64,000 nucleotides of DNA from Hymenobacter gummosus (GCF_003970915.1 NZ_RXOF01000002.1:1-64000), one strand, 5' to 3'. Counted from the stretch's first letter, positions 8,236 to 18,453 are shown. Notes: a model not told the origin generated them from the sequence alone. Numbers and translations are program-made.

Positions 8236-9738
8236 TCACGCCCACATGCCCACCGCGTTCTTGCTGGGCAGCACGGTTTTGCCCATCAGAAACTGGTCGA
8301 CCTGCCGGGCGGCTTCGCGGCCTTCCGAAATGGCCCAGACCACCAAGGACTGCCCGCGGCGCATGTCGCCGGCCACGAACACCCGGGCCACGCTGGTCTG
8401 ATAGTCCTGCTCGGCGGCCCGCACGTTGCCGCGCTCATCCAGCGTTACCCCAAGCTGCTCGAGCAGGCCGCCCGGCTCGGGGCCGGTGAAGCCTAGGGCC
8501 AGCAGCACCCGCTGGGCCGGAATTTCGCGCTCCGAGCCCTCGATTTCCTCGTAGCCCAGGCGGCGGCCCAGCACGTCGGTGTCCCAGGTGATGTCGGAAA
8601 CCAGCAGGGCGCGCACCCGACCGTGCTCGTCGCCCAGAAAGGCCTTGGTTTTGATGCCCCAGTAGCGCTGGCAGCCTTCCTCGTGCGAGGTGCTGCTGCG
8701 GAAAATGGCCGGCTCCAGCGGCCAGGGCGTGTGGGCGGGCCGCTCGGCGGCGGGCTCGTTCATCTGGGCAAACTGCGTCACGGAGCGGGCCTGCTGCCGG
8801 TTGGCCGTGCCCACGCAGTCGGAGCCCGTGTCGCCGCTGCCGATGACCACCACGTCTTCGCCGGTGAAGTGCAGCTCTTCGCCCCCGACGGGCAGGCCCG
8901 CCACGCGGCGGTTGTGCTGGGTGAGGTAGGGCATGGCCAGGTGGATACCCCGCAGCTCCCGGCCGGGCAGCGGCAAATCCCGCGGCTGCAGGGCGCCGCC
9001 GGCCAGCACCACCGCGTCGAAGTCGCGTAGCAGCTGCTCAGCGGGCAGGTCGCGGCCGATTTCCACGCCGCAGCGGAACTGCACGCCGTCCTGCGCCAGC
9101 AGCTCAATGCGGCGGTCGATAACCCATTTTTCGAGCTTGAAATCGGGCACGCCGTAGCGCAGCAGCCCGCCGGGCCGCTCGTCGCGCTCAAACACCGTAA
9201 CCGCGTGCCCGGCCTTGCTGAGCTGGGCCGCCGCCGCCAGCCCGGCCGGCCCCGAGCCCACCACCGCCGCCAGCCCGGCCGGCCCCGAGCCCACCACCGC
9301 CACCGTCTTGCCCGACTTGAGCACTGGCGCCGTGGGTTGCACGTAGCCCTTGGCGAAGGCCAGCTCGATGATGTGCTTCTCGATTTCCTCGATGGCCACC
9401 GGCGCGCGGTTGATGCTCAGCACGCAGGCCGCCTCGCAGGGCGCGGGGCAGATGCGGCCGGTAAACTCGGGGAAGTTGTTGGTCGACGTGAGAATCTGGT
9501 AGGCCTGCTCCCAGTCCTGCCGGTGCACGGCCTCGTTGAACTCGGGGATGATGTTGCCCAGCGGGCAGCCCGAGTGGCAGAACGGGATACCGCAGTTCAT
9601 GCAGCGGGCCGCCTGCGTGGTCAGCTGCGCTTCCTCGTAGCGGCCTACAAACTCCTGGTTGTGTTGCACGCGCTCCTGCGGGGCCGCCTTCGGGGGCAGC
9701 TGCCGCTCGTAGTCCTTGAAACCGGTGATGTGTGCCAT
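8236..9738 (-). CDS. gltD: Glutamate synthase small (beta) subunit
   Basis: NADPH-oxidising subunit of glutamate synthase: passes electrons through FAD and 4Fe-4S clusters to GltB. The N-terminal cysteines '[17 protein letters not shown]' and '[11 protein letters not shown]' are the cluster ligands. The FAD loop 'GSGPAGLAA', NADPH loop '[14 protein letters not shown]' and the terminal '[18 protein letters not shown]' are present. Start at 9738 ('[15 protein letters not shown]') matches the family; about 500 residues. Odd: the FAD-binding glycine loop '[11 protein letters not shown]' is present twice in tandem through an exact 33-base duplication (9236-9301). It follows gltB on the same strand with a 249-base gap filled by repeat B. 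Confidence 0.95.
   Translation of the reverse strand: MAHITGFKDYERQLPPKAAPQERVQHNQEFVGRYEEAQLTTQAARCMNCGIPFCHSGCPLGNIIPEFNEAVHRQDWEQAYQILTSTNNFPEFTGRICPAPCEAACVLSINRAPVAIEEIEKHIIELAFAKGYVQPTAPVLKSGKTVAVVGSGPAGLAAVVGSGPAGLAAAAQLSKAGHAVTVFERDERPGGLLRYGVPDFKLEKWVIDRRIELLAQDGVQFRCGVEIGRDLPAEQLLRDFDAVVLAGGALQPRDLPLPGRELRGIHLAMPYLTQHNRRVAGLPVGGEELHFTGEDVVVIGSGDTGSDCVGTANRQQARSVTQFAQMNEPAAERPAHTPWPLEPAIFRSSTSHEEGCQRYWGIKTKAFLGDEHGRVRALLVSDITWDTDVLGRRLGYEEIEGSEREIPAQRVLLALGFTGPEPGGLLEQLGVTLDERGNVRAAEQDYQTSVARVFVAGDMRRGQSLVVWAISEGREAARQVDQFLMGKTVLPSKNAVGMWA
9236..9301 (-). repeat. Exact 33-bp tandem duplication inside gltD
   Basis: Units 9236-9268 and 9269-9301 are identical and keep the frame, adding 11 residues that repeat the Rossmann glycine loop. 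This could inactivate or shift FAD binding, be tolerated as a longer loop, or be an assembly or slippage artefact. Confidence 0.9.
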
Positions 9739-9750
9739 AGGGTCGCCTCG

Positions 9751-9984
9751 TGTGCGCCTCACCCCCGGCCCCCTCTCCGAAAAGGAGAGGGGGAGCCTGA
9801 CGACTTGGGAGGCTGGTTTGTTGTCGTTGTTGAATGATTTTGACTGGTGCGAATCCGCTCGTAACCCCGATCTGGATTTGCTGCGGGTGCAGAACCGCAT
9901 CGTTGCTGACGCGGGGCTCCCCCGAAGAAATGTTTGATGCGCATTTCCCTTTTTCGGAGAGGGGGCCGGGGGGTGAGGCGCACA
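9751..9984. repeat. Inverted repeat B, related to repeat A, with an interrupted right arm
   Basis: TGTGCGCCTCACCCCC... from 9751 pairs with the complement ending at 9984 over about 33 bases with one indel. The left arm keeps the internal hairpin; the right arm has about 26 extra bases carrying GAAATG/CATTTC in the middle, then resumes with GGGGGAGCC and the TCGTTGCTG core (9900-9908). It lies between gltB and gltD in one transcription unit and so could tune their relative expression. Confidence 0.8.
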
Positions 9985-9987
9985 GGC

Positions 9988-12900
9988 CTACCGCTCGGCC
10001 GGCTCGAACCGGGCCGCCTGCAGCACCTTTTTGTACTCCGAGGGAAACACCTTCACGAAGCGCCCGGCTTCCTCCGGCCAGTTGTCGAGCAGGAAGGCGG
10101 CCAGGCGGGAGCCGGTGAGCTGCTGGTGGCGGTGCAGGAGTTGGCGGATCTGGTCTTCGTCGTCGGTGTCGAGCGGGTCCAGCTCCACCATTTCCCGGTT
10201 GCAGTTCGGCGGGAAGGCGCCGTCCGGGTCGTACACCCAGGCCAGGCCCCCGCTCATGCCAGCGGCGAAGTTGCGGCCGGTGCGGCCCAGGATGAGGGCC
10301 CGGCCCCCGGTCATGTACTCGCAGCCGTGGTCCCCCACGCCCTCCACTACGGTCGTGGCGCCGGAGTTGCGCACCGCAAACCGCTCCCCGGCCTGCCCGC
10401 GCACGAACAGCTCCCCGCTGGTAGCGCCGTACAGGGCCACGTTGCCGATGATGATGTTCTGCTCGGGCACGTAGCGCGCCCCGGGCGGCGGACCGATGAC
10501 CAGCTGCGCCCCGCTCAGGCCCTTGCCCACGTAGTCGTTGGCCTCGCCTTCGAGCTTGAACGCGAGGCCCTTGGCGCAGAACGCCCCGAAGCTTTGCCCC
10601 GCCGAGCCGCGGAAGGTGTAGTTGATGGTGCCCGCGGGCAGCCCGGCACCCTGGTAGCGCTTAGTCACCTCGTTGCTGAGCAGGGTGCCGATGGTGCGGT
10701 CAGTGTTGTGCACGTCGAAGCTGGCAAAGACCGGAACCCGCTCGTGCAGAGCCGGCTCGGCGTGGTGCAGCAGCTGCCAGTCGAGGATGCCGCTGAGGCC
10801 GTGGTCCTGGGCCTCGCTCTGGTGCAGGGTGCCGCCCGAGGGATTGGGCACGGGCTGCAGCAGGTCGGTCAGGTCCAGGGTGCGGGCTTTCCAGTGCGTG
10901 AGGTCCTCACGCACTTTCAGAAACTGCGGCCGGCCCACCATTTCCTCCACGGTGCGGAAGCCCAACTCGGCCATGATTTCGCGCAGTTCCTCCGCGAGGA
11001 AGCGGAACAGGTTGACAATGTGCTCGGGCTGGCCGGTGATCAGCTTGCGCAGCTCCGGGTCCTGCGTCGCCACGCCCACCGGGCAGGTGTTCAGGTGGCA
11101 CTTGCGCATCAGGATGCAGCCGCCGGCAATGAGGGCGGCCGTGGCTACGCCCCACTCTTCGGCCCCCAGCAACGCCGCCACGGCCAGGTCGCGGCCGGTT
11201 TTCACCTGCCCGTCGGCCTGCAGCACCACCCTGGTGCGCAGCTGGTTGCGCACCAGGGTCTGGTGGGCTTCGGCCAGGCCCAGCTCCCAGGGCAGGCCGG
11301 CGTGCTTGATGGAGGAGATGGGCGAGGCGCCGGTGCCGCCGTCGTAGCCGGCAATGAGGATGACGTCGGCGTGGGCCTTGGCTACCCCGGCGGCAATAGT
11401 GCCCACCCCGGCCTTCGACACCAGCTTCACGCTGATGCGGGCGGCGCGGTTGGCGTTTTTGAGGTCGAAAATGAGCTGGGCCAGGTCCTCGATGGAGTAG
11501 ATGTCGTGGTGGGGCGGGGGCGAGATGAGCCCGACGCCGGGCGTGGCGTGGCGCACCCGGGCAATCCACTCGTCCACCTTGTGGCCCGGCAATTGGCCGC
11601 CTTCGCCCGGCTTGGCACCCTGGGCCATCTTGATTTGCAGCTCGTCGGCGTTGGTCAGGTACTGGGCCGTGACGCCGAAGCGGGCCGAGGCCACCTGCTT
11701 GATGGCCGAGCGCATGGAGTCGCCGCCTGGCAGCTGCTCGTAGCGCATGGGGTCCTCGCCGCCCTCCCCGGTGTTGCTCTTGCCGCCGATGCGGTTCATG
11801 GCAATGGCCAGGGTGCTGTGCGCCTCGTGCGAGATGGAGCCGAACGACATGGCCCCGGTGGCAAAGCGCCGCATGATGCTTTCGGCCGGTTCCACTTCCA
11901 CCAGCGGAATGGCGGGCCGGTGCCGGGCAAAATCCAGCAGCCCGCGCAACGTGAACAGCCGCTCCGCCTGCTCGTTGACGAGGCGGGCGTAGCGCCGGTA
12001 CACCGCGTAGTCGTTGGTGCGGGTGGCGTGCTGCAGCAGGTGCACGGTTTCGGGGTTGAACATGTGCGCCTCCCCGCGCCGCCGCCACTGGTACACCCCG
12101 CCCTCCGGCAGCAGCGGCTGCTCCTCCGCCGAGGAGGCCTTGAAGCCCTGAAACTGCTTGTAGAGCGTCTCCCGCGCAATTTCGTCCAGCCCCAGCCCGC
12201 CGATGCGCGTCACGGCCCCGGTGAAATACCGGTCGACCACGGCTTGGTTGAGGCCCAGGATTTCAAACACCTGCGCGCCCTGGTACGACTGCAGGGTGCT
12301 GATGCCCATCTTCGAGAAAATCTTCAGCAGCCCGTCGCACACGGCCTTGATGTAGTTCTGCCGCAGCTTATCGGCGTCGAGGCTGGTGCGCAGCTGCCCG
12401 CCTGCGTGCATGGTCTGCACCGTCGACAAGGCCAGGTACGGATTGATGGCCGTAGCCCCGAAAGCCAGCAAACAGGCGAAGTGGTGCACTTCCCACACGT
12501 CGCCGGCCTCCACCACCAGGCCCACCGAAGCGCGCACGCCCAGCCGGATCAGGTGGTGGTGCACCGCCGACACGGCCAGCAAGGACGGAATCGGGGCGTG
12601 CTTGGAGTCCACGGCGCGGTCGGAGAGGATGAGCACCTCGAAGCCGTCGCGCACCGCGTCCTCGGCGTAGCGGCAGAGGCGGGCCAGGCCGTCGGCCAGG
12701 GCGCCGGGCTGCCCGTCGGCCTTGAAGTAGGTCTGCAGGGTCTTGGCGTTGAACAGGCCCGTGTCGATGCTACGCAGCTTTTCCAGCTCGTGGTTGTTCA
12801 GCACCGGCTGGCGCAGGGCTACGCAGTGGCAGTGCATCTTGTCCTCGTCCAGGATGTTGCCGTTGTTGCCGATAAAGGTGGCCAGGCTCATCACCAGCCG

Positions 12901-14511
12901 CTCCCGAATGGGGTCGATGGGCGGGTTGGTCACCTGGGCGAAGAACTGCTTGAAGTAGCTCGACAGGTGCTGCGGCTGGTCCGACAGCACCGCCAGCGGC
13001 ACGTCCACGCCCATGGAGCCGATGGGCTCCTTGCCCTCCAGGGCCATCGGCGTAATCAGCGTGTCAATGTCCTCGCGGGTGTAGCCGAATACCTGGTGGT
13101 ACTTGAACACCGCGTCGGCCGCCAGGTCCGTAAACACCTGCCGGGGCTCGGGCAGCTCCTCCAGCCGGATCTGGTACTCCGCCAGCCACTGCCCGTACGG
13201 CTGCTGCCGGGCCGCCTGCGCCTTCAGCTCCTCGTCGGTGATAATCTGGCCGGCCCGCGTGTCGATGAGCAGCATCTTGCCTGGCTGCAGGCGGCCTTTC
13301 TTCGTGATGGTAGCTTCGTCGATGGGCAGCACGCCGGTTTCGGAGGCCACAAGCACCCGGCCGTCGTCGGTGAGGGTGTAGCGCAAAGGGCGCAGGCCGT
13401 TGCGGTCGAGCATGGCGCCGAGCAGGTGGCCGTCGGTGAACAGCAGGGCGGCCGGACCGTCCCAGGGCTCCATAAAGGTGGCGTGGAACTCGTAGAAGGC
13501 CTTTTTCAGCGGGTCCATCTGCTCGTTGCCGTCCCAGGCCTCAGGCACCAGCATCATCAGCACGTGCGGCAGCGGGCGGCCCGAGTGCAGCAGCACCTCC
13601 ACGATGTTGTCGAGGCAGGCCGAGTCCGACTGCTGGCTGTCGATAACCGGCAGCAGCATGTCCATTTCCTCCCGCGTGAAGTACGGCGACACGTAGGAGC
13701 GCACCCCGGCGTAAAACCAGTTCAAATTGCCCCGCAGCGTGTTGATTTCGCCGTTGTGCGCCAGATGCCGGAAGGGCTGAGCCAGCTTCCACGACGGCAT
13801 CGTGTTGGTCGAGAAGCGCGAATGCACCATCCCAAACGCCGACGTGACCCGCTCATCCGACAAATCGGGGAAGTAGCCGCGCACCTGGTAAGTCGTCAGC
13901 TGCCCCTTGTATACTATCGTCTGGCTCGACAGCGAAGCGAAGTAAAAATCATCCGCCGCAGCGGGCACCGTTTCGGCCACCGTCTTGGTGATGAAGCGGC
14001 GCAGCACGTACAGCTTCCGCTCGAAGTCCTCGGCCGTAGCCAGCCCCGGCGGCCGCAACACGAATACCTGCTCCACATAGGGCTCGGCCGCCAGGGCCGT
14101 CGGGCCGATGCCGGCGGGATTCGTGGGCACGGGTCGATACCCGAGAATGGGCAGCCCCAGCTGCTTACCAGCCGCGTTGATGACCTGGCGGCAGGCCGTT
14201 TGCGCGGCCGCGTCCTTGGGCAAAAACAACATGCCCACGCCGTAGCCGCCGGGCTCGGGCAGGCGGATGCTCAGGGCGGTACATTCTTCGAGCAGAAACC
14301 AGTGGGGGAGCTGGAGCAGCAGTCCGGCGCCGTCGCCGGAATCCGAGTCGCAGCCGCAGGCGCCGCGGTGCTCCATGTTTTCGAGCATGGTTAGCGCGTC
14401 GCTGATGATCTGGTGCGACTTCTGCCCGTTCAGGTACGCGATGAATCCCGTCCCACAGGCGTCATGCTCAAACTCCGGGCGGTACAGGCCCGGGGAAGGA
14501 GTTGGCGTCAT
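9988..14511 (-). CDS. gltB: Glutamate synthase large (alpha) subunit
   Basis: 1507-residue ferredoxin/NADPH-type glutamate synthase that forms two glutamates from glutamine and 2-oxoglutarate. N-terminal class II glutaminase domain with the nucleophile expected at C19 ('FEHDACGTGF'). The central domain is followed by the FMN domain ('GEGGEDPMRYEQLPGGDSMR', 'KPGEGGQLPGHKV') and the 3Fe-4S cysteines 'CILMRKCHLNTCPVGVATQ'. The C-terminal beta-helix (glutamate synthase alpha, GxxGxxxG repeats such as 'GNVALYGATSGELFV') is complete. The short N-terminal leader before Cys is removed in the family. The gene is full length; its partner gltD is downstream. Confidence 0.97.
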   Translation of the reverse strand: MTPTPSPGLYRPEFEHDACGTGFIAYLNGQKSHQIISDALTMLENMEHRGACGCDSDSGDGAGLLLQLPHWFLLEECTALSIRLPEPGGYGVGMLFLPKDAAAQTACRQVINAAGKQLGLPILGYRPVPTNPAGIGPTALAAEPYVEQVFVLRPPGLATAEDFERKLYVLRRFITKTVAETVPAAADDFYFASLSSQTIVYKGQLTTYQVRGYFPDLSDERVTSAFGMVHSRFSTNTMPSWKLAQPFRHLAHNGEINTLRGNLNWFYAGVRSYVSPYFTREEMDMLLPVIDSQQSDSACLDNIVEVLLHSGRPLPHVLMMLVPEAWDGNEQMDPLKKAFYEFHATFMEPWDGPAALLFTDGHLLGAMLDRNGLRPLRYTLTDDGRVLVASETGVLPIDEATITKKGRLQPGKMLLIDTRAGQIITDEELKAQAARQQPYGQWLAEYQIRLEELPEPRQVFTDLAADAVFKYHQVFGYTREDIDTLITPMALEGKEPIGSMGVDVPLAVLSDQPQHLSSYFKQFFAQVTNPPIDPIRERLVMSLATFIGNNGNILDEDKMHCHCVALRQPVLNNHELEKLRSIDTGLFNAKTLQTYFKADGQPGALADGLARLCRYAEDAVRDGFEVLILSDRAVDSKHAPIPSLLAVSAVHHHLIRLGVRASVGLVVEAGDVWEVHHFACLLAFGATAINPYLALSTVQTMHAGGQLRTSLDADKLRQNYIKAVCDGLLKIFSKMGISTLQSYQGAQVFEILGLNQAVVDRYFTGAVTRIGGLGLDEIARETLYKQFQGFKASSAEEQPLLPEGGVYQWRRRGEAHMFNPETVHLLQHATRTNDYAVYRRYARLVNEQAERLFTLRGLLDFARHRPAIPLVEVEPAESIMRRFATGAMSFGSISHEAHSTLAIAMNRIGGKSNTGEGGEDPMRYEQLPGGDSMRSAIKQVASARFGVTAQYLTNADELQIKMAQGAKPGEGGQLPGHKVDEWIARVRHATPGVGLISPPPHHDIYSIEDLAQLIFDLKNANRAARISVKLVSKAGVGTIAAGVAKAHADVILIAGYDGGTGASPISSIKHAGLPWELGLAEAHQTLVRNQLRTRVVLQADGQVKTGRDLAVAALLGAEEWGVATAALIAGGCILMRKCHLNTCPVGVATQDPELRKLITGQPEHIVNLFRFLAEELREIMAELGFRTVEEMVGRPQFLKVREDLTHWKARTLDLTDLLQPVPNPSGGTLHQSEAQDHGLSGILDWQLLHHAEPALHERVPVFASFDVHNTDRTIGTLLSNEVTKRYQGAGLPAGTINYTFRGSAGQSFGAFCAKGLAFKLEGEANDYVGKGLSGAQLVIGPPPGARYVPEQNIIIGNVALYGATSGELFVRGQAGERFAVRNSGATTVVEGVGDHGCEYMTGGRALILGRTGRNFAAGMSGGLAWVYDPDGAFPPNCNREMVELDPLDTDDEDQIRQLLHRHQQLTGSRLAAFLLDNWPEEAGRFVKVFPSEYKKVLQAARFEPAER

Positions 14512-14675
14512 TGGTAGCTAGTGCTAAGCGGGAATGCGGGTAGGGCAGGAGCGGTGCGAATCAGTAAGGTAAGATTCTTTGCCTAAGATGACAACGGGTC
14601 CGCTGTCGTGGGTATTAACTTTTTGTCATGAATGCCTATCCGCCCAACTTTCAGTAGCTTAAAAGCTGAACTTGA

Positions 14676-15230
14676 ATGCCTGAACAACAATCCGTGCCCA
14701 AGAACTCCCCGACCTTAAGATTGTGCCTCCTCAGTATGGTGCTGCCCTACGTGCTGGTTGTGCTGATTCCGCGCACAACGGATGGGGGTAACATCCTAAA
14801 GCTGAATTTTCTGGCGCTTTGTACGCTGTTTTTCACTGGCTATATGCTGGATAAAGTCGCTAACCGGCAGGGCCGGCGGCCTTACCATCTGGTCGGTGCC
14901 TTGGCGGCAGTAGTATTTTTCTTCTTGAGTGAGTCGACGCTTCGAGCAACAGTTGATTATGTAAGCTTCAAATTCAAGCAAAACCGGGTAGAGCCGCTTG
15001 CGCTAAACCCGCACAACGCCCAGCAGCTGACTGCCGCTGGCTTCGTGCGCGTTGAAACGGCCCATCCCGGCGTGACTTTGTTCGTGGAAGATGGGGCAGC
15101 CAGCGTTAAATACTGGGGTGTGGCTTACTCGGCTGCGGATGAAACGCCCAACAATTCTTACCTGCCGCACGAAGTCTGTTACTGGCAACGCCTGAGCGGT
15201 CATTGGTATAAATGGGTGCGGTATGATTAA
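14676..15230 (+). CDS. Small membrane protein of unknown function
   Basis: A 184-residue protein with about three hydrophobic segments (~15-32 'LLSMVLPYVLVVLIP', ~42-58, ~70-86), then a soluble C-terminal domain of ~90 residues with several aromatic residues ('VCYWQRLSGHWYKWVRYD'). Base composition is visibly lower in GC than its neighbours, which may mean recent acquisition. It stands alone between the divergent gltB and the pyrimidine genes. Upstream, TTAACTTTTTG near 14613 could serve as a degenerate -7 element. Family not recognised. Confidence 0.6.
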   Translation: MPEQQSVPKNSPTLRLCLLSMVLPYVLVVLIPRTTDGGNILKLNFLALCTLFFTGYMLDKVANRQGRRPYHLVGALAAVVFFFLSESTLRATVDYVSFKFKQNRVEPLALNPHNAQQLTAAGFVRVETAHPGVTLFVEDGAASVKYWGVAYSAADETPNNSYLPHEVCYWQRLSGHWYKWVRYD

Positions 15231-15330
15231 GAATCGGTCCAGATAAGGATGGTTTTTTGTAAAGTTTTCAAAAAAAGCTTGCGCTTGAGCCGCAAACGCA
15301 TTACTTGCTAAGGCTTAACAATTCGGTAAC

Positions 15331-16803
15331 ATGGAAGTCGCAGTTTTGAAGTACCCGGCCGTCCGCAACTACGTCGCCGGTCAGTTTGTGGAAGACGCCG
15401 GGGCCCGCAGCCTCGACGTGTACAGCCCGCTCACCGGGGCGGTGATTTCCACCGTGCCGCTGTCGGGCGCTGCGGCGCTGGACCAGGCCGTGCAGGCTGC
15501 CAAAGCTGCGTTTCCCGCCTGGTCGAGTACGCCCATTAAGGAACGGGTACAGATTTTCTACCGCTACAAAACCCTGCTGGAGCGTGACATGAAAGCCCTG
15601 GCCGATTTGGTGCGCGAGGAAAATGGCAAGACCCTGGACGAAGCCCGGGCCGAAGTGGAAAAGGCCGTCGAGCTGACCGAGTTTGCCTGCTCCATGCCCC
15701 AGCTGGTGCAGGGCGAGTTTCTGGAAGTCAGCAAGGGCGTGGAAGCCCGCGTGGAGCGCAAGCCCCTGGGCGTGGTGGCCAGCATCGCGCCCTTCAACTT
15801 CCCCAACATGGTGCCGCACTGGACCATCCCGAACGCCCTGGTGCTCGGCAACTGCATGATCCTGAAGCCCTCGGAAGTAGTGCCGCTGAGTGCTGGCCGC
15901 ATTGCCGAGCTGCTGAAAGAAGCCGGCCTGCCCGACGGCGTGCTCAACATCGTGCATGGCGACCGGGAAATTGTGGAAGCCATCTGCGACCATCCGGGCA
16001 TTGAGGCCGTGTCGTTCGTGGGCTCCACCAAGATTGCCAAGGTCGTCTACATCCGCGCCACCTCGAACCTGAAGCGCTGCGTGGCCCTGGGCGGGGCCAA
16101 AAACCACCTGATGGTGCTGCCCGACGCCCACCCCGACATGACGGCCTCCAACGTGGCCGCCTCCATGTCGGGCTGCGCGGGGCAGCGCTGCATGGCCGGC
16201 TCCACCATGGTCGGCGTCGGCCAGGTCGACCACATCGTGCAGAAGCTGGTGGACGAGGCGAAGAAAATCGTGCCGGGCCAGAATCTGGGCTCGGTTATCA
16301 GCAAGGAAGCCAAGGCCCGCATCGAGCAGCACATCACCGAGGCCGAGCAGGCTGGCGCCAAAGTGCTGCTCGACGGCCGCAATGCCCACGTGGAGGGCCA
16401 CGAGGACGGCTACTACGTGGGCCCCACCGTGGTCGACTACGTGACGCCCGACATGCGCATTGCCCAGGAAGAAGTGTTCGGCCCGGTGCTGGCCATCCTG
16501 CGCACCAACACGCTGGATGAGGCCCTGGCCATCGAAAATGCCAACCCCTACGGCAACGCGGCGGCCGTGTTTACCCAGAGCGGCAGCATGGCCCGCTACG
16601 TTATGGACCACGCCAACGCCGGCATGATTGGCGTCAACATCGGGGTGCCGGTGCCGCGGGAGCCGTTTTCCTTCGGCGGCTGGAACGAATCGAAATTCGG
16701 CGCCTGCGACATCACCGGCAAAAGCTCCATCGAATTCTGGACCCAGCTCAAGAAAACCACCACCAAGTGGAACCCCGAGTCGCGGGTGAATTGGATGAGC
16801 TAA
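15331..16803 (+). CDS. mmsA: CoA-acylating (methyl)malonate-semialdehyde dehydrogenase
   Basis: 490-residue aldehyde dehydrogenase of the methylmalonate-semialdehyde dehydrogenase type. Catalytic cysteine C287 is in 'GQRCMAGS'; the oxyanion asparagine is N156 in 'APFNFPNMVPHW', a signature of this CoA-dependent branch. NAD-binding 'FVGSTKIA' is at ~229-236. Placed first in a plus-strand run with an aminotransferase and four pyrimidine-degradation enzymes, its likely substrate is malonate semialdehyde from beta-alanine, giving acetyl-CoA and CO2 (inference). An alternative is valine or inositol breakdown, but no such genes are nearby. Confidence 0.9.
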   Translation: MEVAVLKYPAVRNYVAGQFVEDAGARSLDVYSPLTGAVISTVPLSGAAALDQAVQAAKAAFPAWSSTPIKERVQIFYRYKTLLERDMKALADLVREENGKTLDEARAEVEKAVELTEFACSMPQLVQGEFLEVSKGVEARVERKPLGVVASIAPFNFPNMVPHWTIPNALVLGNCMILKPSEVVPLSAGRIAELLKEAGLPDGVLNIVHGDREIVEAICDHPGIEAVSFVGSTKIAKVVYIRATSNLKRCVALGGAKNHLMVLPDAHPDMTASNVAASMSGCAGQRCMAGSTMVGVGQVDHIVQKLVDEAKKIVPGQNLGSVISKEAKARIEQHITEAEQAGAKVLLDGRNAHVEGHEDGYYVGPTVVDYVTPDMRIAQEEVFGPVLAILRTNTLDEALAIENANPYGNAAAVFTQSGSMARYVMDHANAGMIGVNIGVPVPREPFSFGGWNESKFGACDITGKSSIEFWTQLKKTTTKWNPESRVNWMS

Positions 16804-16819
16804 CGGAATTTCCTAAATT

Positions 16820-16925
16820 AATTTCTCGCAGAGGTTCGCAGAAGAGGCGCGGAGGTTCGCTGAGGTCGTTCCAGAACGGCTCAGCGAACCTCCGCGAAAA
16901 ACCTCTGCGAACCTCTGCGAGAAAT
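16820..16925. repeat. Inverted repeat F (about 45-nt arms)
   Basis: Arm beginning ATTTCTCGCAGAGGTTCGCA (16820) pairs with the complement ending at 16925 with a few mismatches; the loop is only about 15 bases. The right arm carries a short direct repeat (CCTCTGCGAA twice). It occupies most of the gap between the dehydrogenase and aminotransferase genes. Confidence 0.85.
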
Positions 16926-16969
16926 GACGCCCGCACCGAATAAACGAACTGCAACCGCCCACCCCACAA

Positions 16970-18322
16970 ATGGAAACCTACACCGAAACCGACAAGGAGC
17001 AAATCCTGCGGGATAATCTGGAGCATACCCTGTTTTCCTGGTCGAAACAGGCCGGCCTGAACCCCATCAGCGCCGAGCGCGCCGAGGGCGTGTACCTCTG
17101 GGACCGGGACGGGAAGCGCTACATCGACTTCTCCTCGCAGCTGATGAACGTCAACATCGGCCACGGCAACCAGAAGGTGACCGAGGCGGTGGCCGCGCAG
17201 ATGCGGGAGCTGAGCTACGTGTACCCCGGCATGATTACCAAAGCGCGGGGGGATTTGGGCAAGCGCCTGGCGGAAATCACCGCCCCGAACCTGACCAAGG
17301 CGTTTTTCACCCTGGGCGGGGCCGAGGCCATCGAAAACGCCATCAAGCTGGCCCGCATCTACACCGGCCGGCACAAGATCGTGTCCTTGTACCAGTCGTT
17401 TCACGGCGCTTCGTACGGGGCCATCAGCGTCGGCGGCGACCCGCGCAAGTTCGCCGTCGACTCCCAAGCCATGCCCGGCACGGTGCACGTCGAAAACCCG
17501 TACTTCTACCGCTGCCCCTGGTACAGCACTACGCCCGAGGAATGCGCCGAGCGGGCCGCCGCGGCCATGGGGCGCATCATCGGCTACGAAAACCCGGGCA
17601 GCGTGGCGGCCATTATTCTGGAGGGCGAGTCGGGCACTTCGGGCTGCATCAAGTACCCGCCCGGCTACTGGAAAGCGGTGCGCGAAATCTGCGACCGGCA
17701 CGGCATTCTGCTCATTGCCGACGAAGTTATGTCGGGCTTCGGGCGCACCGGCAAGTGGTTCGGGTCCGACCACCACGGCGTGAAAGTGGACCTGATGTGC
17801 ATGGCCAAGGGCATCACGGCCGGCTACCTGCCCCTGGGCGCGGTGATGGTGGACGAGCAGATTGCCTGCTACTTCGACGAGCGGGCCCTGCCGCTGGGCC
17901 TCACGTACTCGGCCCACCCGGTATCCTGCGCCGCCGCCGTAGCCGTGCTCGACATCTACGAGGAGGAAAACATGCTGCAGAACGTGCAGGAGCTGGGCCA
18001 CTACCTCGACGCCCGCATCTGCGACCTGATGGCGGAGCACCCGAGCATCGGCGACTGGCGCAACACCGGCCTGTTCGGCTGCCTGGAGCTGGTGAAAAAC
18101 CGCGACACCAAGGAGCCGATGGCGCCCTGGAACGCCGCCCCCGACCAGATGGCGGTGATGAACCAGGTAGCGGCCAAAATTCGGGAGCTGGGCATGTACA
18201 CCTTCGTGCGCTGGAATTATATTTTCATTGCGCCCCCGCTGAACATCACCAAGGACGAGCTGGACGAAGGCCTGGATATTATTTCCCAGGCTTTGCGCAT
18301 CGCCGATCAGCACGTGCATTAA
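16970..18322 (+). CDS. Class III aminotransferase, probably beta-alanine (omega-amino acid) transaminase
   Basis: 450-residue fold-type I PLP enzyme of the class III family. PLP lysine K280 is in 'MCMAKGITAGYLPLGA'; the ring-nitrogen aspartate is D251 in 'LIADEVMSGFGRTG'; 'GGAEAIENAIKLAR' and 'YQSFHGASYGA' are the usual phosphate and ring contacts. Sequence style fits taurine/beta-alanine:pyruvate transaminases. Its place between a malonate-semialdehyde dehydrogenase and dihydropyrimidinase suggests it converts beta-alanine (or 3-aminoisobutyrate) to the semialdehyde. Length is normal for the family. Confidence 0.88.
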   Translation: METYTETDKEQILRDNLEHTLFSWSKQAGLNPISAERAEGVYLWDRDGKRYIDFSSQLMNVNIGHGNQKVTEAVAAQMRELSYVYPGMITKARGDLGKRLAEITAPNLTKAFFTLGGAEAIENAIKLARIYTGRHKIVSLYQSFHGASYGAISVGGDPRKFAVDSQAMPGTVHVENPYFYRCPWYSTTPEECAERAAAAMGRIIGYENPGSVAAIILEGESGTSGCIKYPPGYWKAVREICDRHGILLIADEVMSGFGRTGKWFGSDHHGVKVDLMCMAKGITAGYLPLGAVMVDEQIACYFDERALPLGLTYSAHPVSCAAAVAVLDIYEEENMLQNVQELGHYLDARICDLMAEHPSIGDWRNTGLFGCLELVKNRDTKEPMAPWNAAPDQMAVMNQVAAKIRELGMYTFVRWNYIFIAPPLNITKDELDEGLDIISQALRIADQHVH

Positions 18323-18380
18323 TCGGCGCTGAAAAAATCCGCTTGGGGCAGGCCAAGGCCGGAGCCTTCAGGTGGTGATA

Positions 18381-18453
18381 TAATAATTACTGGCGGCTTC
18401 TTTTTCTCGCACCGTGCGGGGTTGGGTGGCTATTTTCTATACAGTAATTATTA
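18381..18453. repeat. Short AT-rich inverted repeat T
   Basis: TAATAATTACTG (18381-18392) and its exact complement (18442-18453) flank about 49 bases in the 208-base gap before dihydropyrimidinase. Downstream, ATCAGAT...ATCTGAT (about 18473-18506) forms another weak dyad. An upstream promoter for the following gene may lie here. Confidence 0.6.

Noticed and set aside
9934-14394. A 1486-codon plus-strand frame opposite gltB
   Set aside because: Antisense shadow of a full-length glutamate synthase; composition rich in Val/Gly/His/Gln without recognisable motifs.
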